Source: Dreissena polymorpha
Taxonomy: Eukaryota; Mollusca; Bivalvia; Myida; Dreissenidae
DNA: 64,000 nt
Assembly (NCBI RefSeq): GCF_020536995.1
Contig: NW_026273344.1
Coordinates: 124,001-188,000, forward strand
Reading direction: 5' to 3'
Shown piece by piece: positions 12,501 to 23,372 of this stretch. Numbering within the stretch: the first letter of the stretch is position 1; the number at the start of each line of letters is the position of its first letter. The translations under genes and the position numbers were made by a program. The notes under the pieces were generated by a model. It had not been told where the DNA came from. It was given only the letters and a program-made list of their open reading frames with translations, and made no database searches.

Positions 12501-14808
12501 TCACTCTTGTTGACTTTAGCATTACATTTAATATCCAGATCTCAACTTATATTTGAATTCAGAATTAATGACAATGTAAACAATTAGTCAAAAATGTTCA
12601 ATGGATTTATCACGTTAACACTTGTTTTACTGCTGTAGTCAACTTTATGCACTTCTTTTCCCTGTGTGTTTCAGGTTCATGGGTATCCCTAATAGTCCTT
12701 TATAATTTATGAAGGTTACAATGATGGTTACAATGAAGGTTACAATGAAGGTTACAATGCAGTTCATACGAATCAGGAGGTCTGACCGCCCTGGTTTAGG
12801 ATGTATTGCATACTCGTAAATAGTTTAGTTACTTTGTTGGAATTATATCGCGTTTAATCAATAAGCCATTGGCAAACATTATCATGTAGCGTTTACTTTT
12901 TAGTTATATAACAACCTTTTTATACGAAAACTTCCAGCTACAATGTATCAAAGCCTCATTAAAAATAATTATTCGGTAGTTCTTTTTTGTTTGATGCCCA
13001 CAATTGTTATATCTCCACGTAACACGCCTTCTATACACCATGAACATGTTTGAAAATGGTGCTTAAATTGTTGTTATCCTGTCTCACAAGTCTGATTTGC
13101 GTATTATCTGAATCCGCAGTTCTGTTTGGTCAATCTTTATCGAAGTAAAAGAGAACATGCATTGTTTACTACTTCAATCTTATATAAATGCAACGGCTGT
13201 ATAGTAACAGTATACCAAAAAAGCATATATATATATTTCTATGAATTTCTATGGGAAAATCCCCATGTCTTAATTTGCTACAATATGCCCACTCCTCTTT
13301 TTTATATCACTTATTAAACAAGTAAATGACAAAGACTGTCACAAAGCTCAAGTGGGTCAGAAAAGCAATACAGGTACCCAACCTGTCGGGATGCAGCAGC
13401 GTCTGTTTGCCGCGCCTGAGCACAGGCCGGACTGGTAACTTCCGGAACAGTGGATGGAATCATCCTGACAGTGTCCAGACGCTGCAGTACAGCCCTCGTC
13501 CGCCCCTGACCACAAACATACACATGCGATTACACACTAAACATGATTTGTAAAGTGCGTTAAGAAATTTAGTTATATATACTAGTCATATATTGAGGCG
13601 TGAAGTTCAAGACTACAATTTGCAGTCTAAATGTGTTTTTATAGGCTATCATTTTCCGCTAACATGGTACGTACTATCAGATTTTCGTAAGTTTCTTCTT
13701 AAGTATACACATTTGCATGCGGAAAGTTTTATTCCACCCAAATCAAGTCTGATCTGAATGACTTGATTTTGGTGGAATAAACTTTTACAACAATATCATC
13801 AGTTCAGATATCCCATTTTAACATCATCTACATTAGAAGGATTTCAAAAAACAAGGAGGCAAATTACTGTTGCTTGAATTTTGTATCGTTCAAAATGAAA
13901 GCTTGATCTTTAACTTTATACTGAGGTTATTTTTGACTGCCTTTGTGTTAACGTGGCCTTTTCACAGATTTTGGCATGTTTTGAAGTGTGTCATTAATGC
14001 TTTATATTGATAAATGTAAACATTAAATTTTAAAAGCTCCAGTTAAAAATCAAAAATAAAATTTAAAAAAAGGAAAAAAATAGCCCGCAGCAGGGCTCGA
14101 ACCAGCGACCCCCGGAATCTTGAAGTAAAAACACATTAGCCATCTGAGCTATCCTGCCAAGCATACATTAGATGCGTATTTTTTACCTTATATACGCAAT
14201 CTTTGTAGTTTCACAAATTTAAACGACAACAACAGAACTCTCCAAATTATTCAATCGTTTCGCGTTGCAATGCTTTATAATTTTTATGTTTTTAAATCGT
14301 CAAAAGATGCATATAATGGCTATATTAGACCATGGCAAATGTTCAGTAATACAGTTTCCTCACAAATATCATAACTAAACCGAAAATTTGCGATTCTGAA
14401 ACAGCTTTTTACAATTTTGTCAATTTACCAAACCGTGAAAAGATCCCTTTAAATTCTCCAAAACTTTTTTATACACAAACACAATTTTTGTAACTCTTAA
14501 ATTTTAGCAGTAGTATTAAATTAACGCAAGACAGATAATGTGCTGAGGCCAAATTTGAATTAATTGCATTATGTTTGTTTCAAAATGGATATGGAGGCAG
14601 TAGGATTTTTTTTTTGAAAAGCTTTACTTTTTTAAGTTGTTGTGTTACATATAACATGTTAATTAAAACACACTCATCCACACATACACCAACAAGACAT
14701 TGTTTTTCAAATATCGTTAAATGAATGACGATTTAATTTGAATGTAGCCACCATACCTTGGACTTGAAACACCAAAGCCAGAACAATAGCGACACAACAG
14801 GCAATCAT
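9513..14808 (-). CDS. Secreted peptidoglycan recognition protein, amidase type, 5 exons
   Basis: Minus-strand exons 14757-14808, 13383-13505, 10987-11190, 9948-10118 and 9513-9670 join with all four junctions in phase 1, giving 235 residues and a TGA stop. Residues 1-17 form a hydrophobic signal peptide (MIACCVAIVLALVFQVQ). Residues 22-57 are a small domain with six Cys (23, 30, 37, 46, 54, 55), then a Gly/Ser linker. Residues 69-235 are the PGRP/Amidase_2 domain. Zinc ligands are visible: His98 or His99 in FIHHT, His207 in YGHRD and Cys215 in TSCPG, with catalytic Tyr132 in DIGYSF. The Cys marks enzymatically active N-acetylmuramoyl-L-alanine amidases. The Gly-Trp pair at 127-128 is typical of DAP-type peptidoglycan binders. 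It would act outside the cell on bacterial wall peptides. All introns are GT-AG; they carry a MITE (11983-12243) and a tRNA-bearing element. Confidence 0.93.
11983..12243. mobile_element. MITE with GAGTCGCGTTCTGAGAAAAC terminal inverted repeats (PGRP intron)
   Basis: A 261-bp element whose 20-bp ends are inverted copies (GAGTCGCGTTCTGAGAAAAC). Inside are nested inverted modules: TTTGCGTAAAGTGTC, then AGATTAGCCTGTGC, then GACACTTTCCGC. No protein is encoded. The same family appears at 63716-63925 and, with an enormously expanded right arm, at 59090-60490. This copy sits in the second PGRP intron and keeps both ends, so it looks fairly recent. Confidence 0.9.
12711..12758. repeat. 12-bp tandem repeat (GAAGGTTACAAT)n, four units
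   Basis: Four consecutive copies of GAAGGTTACAAT, one with a single base change. It lies in the second intron of the PGRP gene. Confidence 0.85.
13723..13785. repeat. Short foldback in the first PGRP intron
   Basis: Arms AAAGTTTTATTCCACC.. and ..GGTGGAATAAACTTT, each about 26 bp and extended by AAATCAAGTC/GACTTGATTT, flank a spacer of about 10 bp. This is a strong hairpin in RNA or DNA. No gene. Confidence 0.75.
13950..14451. mobile_element. TIR element carrying an internal tRNA-like sequence
   Basis: The left end has GGCCTTTTCACAGATTTTGG (13955-13974). The right end has CCAAACCGTGAAAAGATCCCTTT (14429-14451). Reversed, these are inverted repeats sharing CTTTTCAC.G.TTTGG. At 14082-14163 on the minus strand is a tRNA-like block with A box TAGCTCAGATGG and B box GGTTCGAGCCC, and GCAGG/CCTGC able to pair as an acceptor stem. 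This is either a tRNA-derived SINE that acquired inverted ends or a MITE that captured a tRNA. It lies in the first PGRP intron. Confidence 0.65.
14082..14163 (-). other. tRNA-like pseudogene with pol III A and B boxes
   Basis: Minus strand: box A TAGCTCAGATGG, box B GGTTCGAGCCC, with possible GCAGG/CCTGC end pairing. The anticodon arm is poor (a T-rich loop with TTTTTACTTCAAG), so I do not call a working tRNA. It most likely serves, or served, as an internal promoter of the surrounding element. Confidence 0.55.
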
Positions 14809-15082
14809 GTTTGCAATGGCGAGAAATACTAGTATACAAATACTGACAGAATCGTGTGGTACAATCTTGATACTTGATAAGAGAACCGGAAGACGTCATA
14901 ACAAAGTTTTACATTCCCAAATTAAGCGATGATCACGACGCAATTACACGGCGCCTAATCAAAACGGATACTATTGGAAACGTGTGTGCGTTACCGGTTT
15001 ATACATGAAACAATATTAGATCAGAAAATATTAAATTGTTTATGATGTGTGTGTTTTTCAGGTGCGTGAAGTTGGCACTGAC

Positions 15083-16614
15083 ATCGACAATCGACATTAG
15101 ACCTTCGAATATCGAGCTAGGACGAAAATATCGAGCTAGCTCTGACATCGCCATTCGGCACTAGTCCCGAATATCGAGCTGGGGCGAATGTCGAGCCAGC
15201 TCTTACATCAACATTCGGCACTAGTCCGAATATCGAGCTGGGGCGAATGTCGAGCCAGCTGTGACATCGACATTTGGTACTTGTCCCGAATATCGAGCTG
15301 GGACGAATGTCGAGCCAGCTCTGACTTCGACATTCGGCACAAGTCCCGAATATCGAGCTGGGACGAATGTCGAGCAAGCTCTGACATCGACATTCGGCAC
15401 TAGTCCCAAATATCGAGCTGGGACGAATGTCGAGCCAGCTCTGACATCGACATTCGACATAAATCCCGAATATCGAGCTGAGACGAATATCGAGCCAGCT
15501 ATGACATCGACATTCGTCCCGAATATCGAGCTGGGGCGAATGTCGAGCCAGTTATGACATCTAAATACAACACTGGTCACGAATATCGAGCTGGGGTAAA
15601 TGTAGAGCTAGCTTTGACATCGACATTCGGCACTGCTCTCGTATATCGAGCGAATGTCGAACCAGCTCTGACATAGACATTCGGCACTGGTCCCGAATAT
15701 CGAACTGGGACGAATATCGAGCTTTCTTTGACATCGACATTCGGCACTAGTCCCGAGTATAGAGCTGGAGCGAATGTCGGGCCATCTGTGACATCGACAT
15801 ACGACACTTGTCCCGAATATCGAGCTGAGACGATTATCGAGCCAGCTCTGACATCGACATTCGGCCCTAGTCCCGAAAATCGAGCTGGGGCGAATGTCGA
15901 GCCAGCTCTGACTTCGACATTCGGCACTAGTCCCAAATATCGAGCTTGGGCGAATGTCGAGCCAGCTCTGACATCGACATTTGGCACTAGTCCCAAATAT
16001 CGAGCTGGGGCGAATATCGAGCCAGCTCTGACATCGACACTCGACACTAGTCCGGAATATCGAGCTGGGGAGAATGTCGAGCAAGCTCTGACATCGACAT
16101 TCGAGATTAGTTCCGAATATCGAGCTGAGACGAATATCGAGCCAGCTCTGACATCGACATTCGTCCTGAATATCGAGCTGGGGCGAATGTAAAGCTAGCT
16201 CTGATATCGACATTCGGCACTAGTTTCGTTAATCGAGCTGGGGCGAATGTCGAACCACTTCTGACATAGACATTCGGCACTGGTCCCGAATATCGAGCTG
16301 GGACGAATATCGAGCTAGCTCAGACATCGAAATTCGGCACTAATCCCGAATATCGAGTTGGGGCGAATGTTTAGCCATCTCTGACATCGACATTCGGCAC
16401 TAGTCCCGAATATCGAGTTGGGACGAATATCGAGCGAGCTCTGATATCTACATTCGGCACTAGTCCCGAATATCGAGCTTGGGCGAATGTCGAGCAAGCT
16501 CTGACATCGACACTAGTCCCGAATATCGAGCTGAGGCGAATGTCGAGCCAGCTCTGACATCGACATTTAACAGAAGTACCGAATATCGAGCTGGGGCGAA
16601 TGTCGAGCACATTG
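15083..16614. repeat. 60-bp satellite, about 25 units, upstream of the PGRP gene
   Basis: The unit starts GACATCGACATTCGGCACTA and recurs every 60 bp with 5-15% divergence and occasional short deletions. Each unit has several TCGA tetramers and a hairpin (GAATGTCGA, 13 bases, TCGACATTC). Because 60 is a multiple of three, long frames stay open on both strands (20-residue repeats), but nothing else supports coding. The array starts about 275 bp upstream of the PGRP start codon, so it may overlap or abut the promoter. It is CpG-rich against an AT-rich background. Confidence 0.92.
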
Positions 16615-18017
16615 TCGAACAATCAAGCGATTTTTCGGTGATAGTTTTTAATTTACGTTATTACATAAATTGTAAATTATTGACTGCTTACTACAACAGA
16701 ATTCAACAGCGAATTTCGAATGTCTGGTTCACTTAAATGGTAAGTTTCATCTTTTCAAAAGTTGCGGGTATTCGGGGAAAGAAGTGCTTTTGTCATTGGG
16801 ATGAATAGCTAAAATGTGTAATCCGACTCATTAAACATTTGAATTTACTTAAATGCGTTAGTGAACTATATATTTAATATAATGTAAAATCAGTTGAATA
16901 GTAAGCACGCTCTTGATTTATTTTTAAGTATTGTTAATTTGGTTTAAATATGTACTGATCATCCAGCTCATGCTTATTTTCGATGGACGTTTTTTCTCTC
17001 ATTATAATCAACCGTTTTGTTTGTTCGCGAATGTTTTTCATCGCAATACGAACTGAAAAACTGATGAACTCGACTCTCGCGCGTGGCTTTTTGTTGTTCT
17101 CCGTTATCAAAGTATCCGCATGACCAGCGTGATTTTGTATCGAAAAATATTCCACAGACATTGATTCAGTAAATTTAATCTTCCTGCTCATTACAAAAAC
17201 GCCCATTGACAGTGGGAACCTGCACCGTCCAACAGTTCATGAACAAAACCTTTGGAAACTTGTGTAAAATGCAACTATTGGTCGGTATTAAGAATGTAAT
17301 TTATACTTTTGATGTTTTGTTATATTTTCATGTCAAAGGTTGATGTATTAAATTAGCTAAAATACCATTATGTCCAGTAAACAGAAGTTTATCGCATACT
17401 TTTGTTGCTTCGTTGACATTTTCACTAGGAATAATCGTCATCTCATGAATTTAATTTATGAATATGTATGTTCTGATATGACCCGGTTCGTTTCTCGTAT
17501 TAGCATGTAACACAGTTATGTTTTCGGTATCCGATTTGGTTCGACATCGTGTATTATGAATCGAGCATCAGTTTCGTTTCATCGATACATTATTGTGTAT
17601 ACTGTTGCTGTCATTGTAAATTTATCTATGAACATTCACTTAATTTATTTGTTGATGAACATATTCAACTTAAACACAAACCATAAGGATGAGTGGCATT
17701 ACTTTAATATTAATAAGATACAATTCAATTTAGACTAGCACTCTTTAAGTGAACGCTTTGCTGCAAATCCTCGTCTTATGAATTAATATAACATATTCAT
17801 CTATGAACACATGACCACTTTTTTACCAGCGTGTGTACATTTGGGTTCTTATGTTAAGCCGCCACGTTGCAAGAACGTAACAAATGTTTCAATGGTATCA
17901 TATCAATTAGTGCAGTAAGCCAATGCTTACTGTTTTGAAAATAATTATACTTAATGCATGACATTAGACAAATGTAAAAAGTAAAGCATCATTAAAATGA
18001 AGCTTTAAGTACATATT

Positions 18018-18305
18018 TTATGTCCCCCACCACTATAGTGGGGGACATATTGTTTTTGCCCTGTCTGTTGGTTGGTTGGTTGGTTTGTGTGTTTGTTTGT
18101 TTGCTCCAACTTTAACATTTTGCCATAACTTTGCAATATTGAAGATAGCAACTTCATATTTGGCATGCATGTGTATCTCATGGAGCTGCACATTTTGAGC
18201 GGTGAAAGGTCAAGGTCAATGTCATCCTTCAAGGTCAAAGGTCAAATATATAGCCTAAAGCGGCGCAGAAGGGGACATAGTGTTTCTGACAAACACATAT
18301 CTTGT
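18018..18305 (+). repeat. Interspersed repeat with TGTCCCCCACCACTATAGTGGGGGACA end
   Basis: It begins with a hairpin of TGTCCCCCAC and GTGGGGGACA, runs through GTTG/GTTT repeats, and then a block with 'gccataactttgcaatattgaagatagcaac' type phrases and AAGGTCAAAGGTCA. An inverted, diverged copy of the same block is at 48006-48350. It is a non-coding family of SINE or MITE type. Confidence 0.7.
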
Positions 18306-20107
18306 TTTTATTTTAGGTAATATATCATTTCTCTGTTCGTTTGTTTGTATTACTATTTATAGATATATTTCTCGTGTGTACATGACGCTCACTTCATAGA
18401 AATAAATCACACTTTCTCTTTCGGGGGCAGGTACGGAATCCGGATAGTGCCATCTATAAGTTAGGTCCGATAATGAACATACTCTCCAAATGGTCCACAA
18501 TCAGAGTACCAATTTTCATCAAACTAGCTTAAGATGTGTTTGAGTTGCCGCAAACTTCAAGATACATCCATATTTATCTTTGGTATATAATGAAATTAAA
18601 CGGACAGTGCAGGATAAGCGCCGTGGAGGCCCATAGGCAGTGCATTTTTAAGGGCCCACTCCCAAGGTTCCAACTCGGCCAAGTGCCTTCTAGAACGCCA
18701 GTGCCCAGTCGATCACACTCGTTTAGATTAGCCAATGCTGACAAGACATAAAATGTGACAATGTCGGAACATAACATTCATGTAAAATATTAGCTTTCTC
18801 GATTATTGGATTATGATCAGTAAATAAGTATTTTTTTTTTCTTCATATTTTATGGGGCCCCTAAAAATATCGGGCCCGTAGGCAGTTGCCTACTCTGCCT
18901 CATGGGTAATCCGGGACAGGAAACGAAACATAAACCATAGGCATCTAATTTAGTGATAAATGTATTTATGCTGTGGGTGTATAAAGTTGTGTAAACAGAA
19001 TACAAAGCGTGGGTATATTCTGTAGTGTAAACGGAATATATAGCGTACGCTTCGACCATTCGAACCAGCAGTACACTTGATTCTTCAGCCGAGAATTGTT
19101 GAGTGTTAGTATTCTGTCAGAAGACGATAAGAAGCGCTGTTTTCGCGGCAAACCTTTGTATAATTGTACATATACAGATCTACTCACCAATTCGCCAAGT
19201 CATCATGGTGAGACCACTGGAGACTCTGAGTACAGAAGCGATAAGGTACAAGAGCCAACTCACGCACGGACAATTTTGTTGCATTCGCGCATAACTATAG
19301 ACACGGATTTTGTGATTATTTGCAACGTAGCTAAATTATTAAGCAAAGATCTAGATTTCATCTACCAAGTTAACTAGTGCAACTGATAAGTTATTTTATA
19401 TGATCAGTACGTAATTAGAACCATTCAGCTGACACAAATCAACAGTTTAAACAATTTCATGTTGATGTAAAAGAGAGTAACCAAACTTTGACATCGTTTT
19501 GTTGTTATACCATAAAGTGACTGGCATTCTGTGTTCGACTACACAACTTCCAATCACAACGATTGCCACAACTACTACCGAAAATACTACAATTACTATA
19601 ATGACGAGGAGGATGAGGATTATATTGGCAACTATTTCTTAGGTATACCCATTGAATAAAAATGGCGAAAAAAGAACAGCATATTGTTAATTAATCCTAA
19701 GTACCAAGGCATACAAATAAACCGCTTATTCCTCGGATTTCTAAGTCAAATTTCTTCAAATAAGCACTCCAACCAAAACGATAAACCACAAAACTAATAC
19801 TTAAAAAGTCCCTTAAAGAACGGATAACACGGTGAACAGCCGGCATGGAATACCCGGTACATTTAGAATCTGAAAACTCCAACAAAAATAAAAGATATTT
19901 TTATCCCATTTTCACCGCGACATTGACGGTATAACACGTTGTGGAATATTCTTGCTTGTATTCAACACTGTGGAATATACCTGTCGCGTGCACGGACTAC
20001 ATTTTAAATGACGTCATGCAATATGCGCTAAAATTGGGTCGATATTGTTTGGTTCATTGTTCGAATTATAAGGTCACCCATTAGAAGAAAATGTGCATAT
20101 TTTGCAG

Positions 20108-20109
<2 letters not shown>

Positions 20110-20188
<79 letters not shown>
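20110..20188. repeat. (TA)n microsatellite, about 39 units
   Basis: An uninterrupted TA dinucleotide tract of about 78 bp. Confidence 0.97.
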
Positions 20189-20190
<2 letters not shown>

Positions 20191-21496
20191 AATATATAGT
20201 GCCAGTTACGCGGTCTCGGTAGTTTTCAGACTGTACTTACGAGGTCAATATAAACGAGAGCGCCGATGGCGCTGAAAGCATAGTTGCAAGATACAGGGAA
20301 GATGCTGCTGAAGTAAATGTTAAGGTCAAAATATACTAAATAGTTTCCTTATATGTTTCGATATAAAAGCGACAACTTCGAGCAAAAATAAATACAACAT
20401 TTTGCACATAGAGACCCCCATAACCATACCTTTTCTTGACGGGCATTCTTAGCTTAATCGATTTAAGCAATAAAACAGATATTTCATGTTCAAACCAAAA
20501 AAGAATTCGACTCAAATAAAAAAAAAATCTAGTGGATTGTAACCTTTTGCAGTGCCATTTTTTACTTTAATCTCCAACTTTATCCTATTTCAGGGATTAA
20601 GTAGTGAACACCTATGCTTACCTTCTCAATATCTCCAAACGATAAAACCAGAACAACAGTATAAAGTGTATAACATGCCTTCGAGGAAAATATGATGATT
20701 TGTTTAGAGAGTACAGCCTTCATGACTCGATTATTGAGTATATTGTAACCTTAACGATTGCTGACATCAAGAGTCGCCCCCCTTGTTACCAATATGTTCT
20801 ATTTTTAGAAACGGGAATTCCAAATAGTGACGAATGTGAATGGTTACAAAATGACATAACTATGAAAATAAATACGTAGAATTACATTATTTCACGCATA
20901 CCATTATGCAACCATCCGTTTTCTTTTCCGACTTGATACATTTACAGATTTCCATTTAATATTTTACAGACACAACACTCGTCCAGAATTCGCGGCTCGC
21001 GCGAATCCATTAAATCCGATGCCACATTTAAACCGTTAGCTCTACTCGTAACGTTAATTTCTGGCTAAAAGTAAGTCATTTTAACTTCAATTAACACATC
21101 TCTATTATTTTCAAACTCTACTTCATCAAATCCATAGAAAGGCAGGTCAGAATCCATGTCATAAATCAGAAAACATTTGACCTCTCACAGAACAGTAAAC
21201 AAAGGAAATAGAAATTAGGTGCGAGGTCACTATCAACAAGAACAGAATTGTTTTACGAACGAAATTTGTTTTAGTTTCTTAGAAGGTTTTTTCACGTAAA
21301 ACGGTCTTAGAAAAATTCACTAAAAACGGTGTCAGCAATATTCTTGGAAGAAAACGTAAGAAAAACGTTTCAAAAAAAAAGAGTAAGAATTACCATAAAC
21401 TAAATTAAAAAGATATTTCGTCTGATTTTTGATCAGGTAAGGCTTCAAAATGGACAACCATTCGATGTGTGTTTTCAAAATGTCGTATATACCTTA

Positions 21497-21521
21497 AGCA
21501 TAGGTGCGTTGCACCTATGCT
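21497..21521. other. Perfect 11-bp hairpin AGCATAGGTGC-GTT-GCACCTATGCT
   Basis: Perfect inverted repeat with a three-base loop. It is followed by AAAAACGGGGTCTATATACAACCCCGC, itself able to form a second stem (CGGGGT/ACCCCG). No coding context was seen. Confidence 0.7.
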
Positions 21522-21867
21522 AAAAACGGGGTCTATATACAACCCCGCATTCTAGGCTCCTTTAATTACTATGAGGGGGGTGTAGGGGAGGTAATGCAAT
21601 CAAATCTCACAATAAGGTCTTAAATCGAAAACCACAATCAGGTCTGAAATTGAAATTGTATATACCTCGCAAATAAGTTCGCTATATATTTCCTTGTATA
21701 AGACGTTAAATAAATGACGTATTTATATACAATAATAATAGTAGGTACCCCTATATACCTTAATTCGTGTTTATATCGGATAAAAAAGGGTATGGAGATA
21801 CATGTATTTAAAGTGGGAACCCCATAACCTATTTCTAAATCAGAGACCCCGTAACTGGCCATATGTG

Positions 21868-21869
<2 letters not shown>

Positions 21870-21911
<42 letters not shown>
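21870..21911. repeat. (AT)n microsatellite
   Basis: About 20 uninterrupted AT units. Confidence 0.97.
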
Positions 21912-21912
<1 letters not shown>

Positions 21913-22749
21913 CATATTCATCAAAAGAAATGTTGAAATAAAATTACACGATTTTTGTTTTGTTATTTTTTTTTATTTATATTTACTTTACCACTGAATG
22001 ATTTTTCATAAGAAACAAAGTCGACAAAACTTAAGCTTCAAAATTATACGACCTTCAACCTTTAACTCTAGTCATATGACATAATTTTTCGCCATCCGTA
22101 TAATGAATCAGCTGATTGATGGCGTCATAAAATGACATACTTATTGCGTCATTTTCCCCATTTTTTTGACGATTTATTATAAACGCGACTTATTTCACAT
22201 GTTTTCTACATGTACTGTATGTCGACATATCTGAATTGTCAATCACATTTTCCTTATTTCGTGTTATGTGCATTGTTTATAACCAAAGCATATACTTTTG
22301 ACATTTAACTTAAATATTAAGAATGTACAACAAGCCATACACATATCGCACAGTTCATGAATAATCAGCTATGTTTGCTTTCCTATTTAATTCACGTTAG
22401 GCATAGAGCTGTGTAAAGTATAAGATGGTAAAAATAGCACCACACTGGAATTGGGAACGTCCCATTATGTACACGGGTATTTTCTACTCATTTATCTGTT
22501 GTGTACTGGAATGTTTTCCATTCTTTGTGTATTTATATATTAAATTATTTTCTCGTACAATAAGCGCATTTACCATAGATAAATAAAACATTGTGCAAGT
22601 TTAAACATAATTATTTGTATGCAGAAATCTGCAAATGCAACCGAGTTTACCAACGGCCATTATTAGATAAACTGCTCCGGTTCATTTGAACAGCAGTAAT
22701 GTAGAGTACATGACGTAGCGTGTGACGAAGAAGAAAGTTTATCGCGTTC

Positions 22750-22800
22750 TAGCTAAAGAAACTTCAGCGTACAGTTAATATAGTATTGACAGACCTGTAC
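22750..22800 (+). repeat. Left copy of a 51-bp direct repeat flanking the helicase/DUF6589 pair
   Basis: This starts TAGCTAAAGAAACTTCAGCG and ends AGACCTGTAC. It matches 39056-39106 at 49 of 51 positions in the same orientation, 16.3 kb away. This copy also continues into GCTGAAGC, so that CTTCAGCGTACAG and CTGTACGCTGAAG form an inverted pair. It lies about 570 bp before the helicase start codon. Confidence 0.75.
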
Positions 22801-23372
22801 GCTGAAGCTAACCCCGTATCGAAAGTCAACCAGCGTCGTAACATATTTATGTCACGCTATAATTCAGTCAATTTGCAGTTCATAGAGAAAATACCATAGC
22901 TAACTGGCTCAGAGAGACAAATTCATCACTTAAGGCTATCATTTTATGTTTTTCTTGTCATATAACGTGACATATACCTGAAAATGTCTGTGATCAGAAA
23001 ACAGTATGTGATTTGGTCGCCATTGTTGCTTCGTCACGTGACTGCGAGAGTTACACTCGGATACATTCGGATCGACCTTGACCGTTTCTATTAATATTTT
23101 CGTAAACATTACGATCGCTTTTTACAGTACACTATATTATTTTAATAATTCTGGCGTACATTGCATACCGATGTCGTTGAAACTTTCAAATATGATAGTA
23201 ATTTAACTGTTCGTTCGTAACATATTGTTAGATAGCAGGTGTTCATTCAAAAATAACAAGAAATAAGTAGATCTACCCGGTGGTGGTAAGTACTTAAAGT
23301 TCCTTACTGAAAGTACATGCAATATACATGTTACGGATAATCGATTGATATTTCCGGTGGCGTATTTTAAGC

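Larger units (their letters stand above)
16615..22749. other. Gene-free stretch with scattered repeats
   Basis: No exon could be supported on either strand. It contains a SINE-like repeat (18018-18305), a damaged repeat around 18610-18910 with GGCCC-rich phrases, two AT microsatellites, and a strong hairpin at 21497-21521. Otherwise it is AT-rich sequence without recognisable structure. Confidence 0.5.

Noticed and set aside
14082-14163. Functional tRNA gene on the minus strand
   Set aside because: The anticodon arm cannot be folded convincingly and it sits inside a repeat element.
15577-16213. Long open frames (up to about 200 codons) on both strands
   Set aside because: They are produced by the 60-bp stop-free satellite unit. 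There is no start context, splicing or codon bias, and both strands are equally open.
19535-19650. Asp/Glu-rich and Tyr/Asn-rich stretch resembling a coding fragment
   Set aside because: No splice sites or continuation in either direction. Simple-sequence bias explains it.
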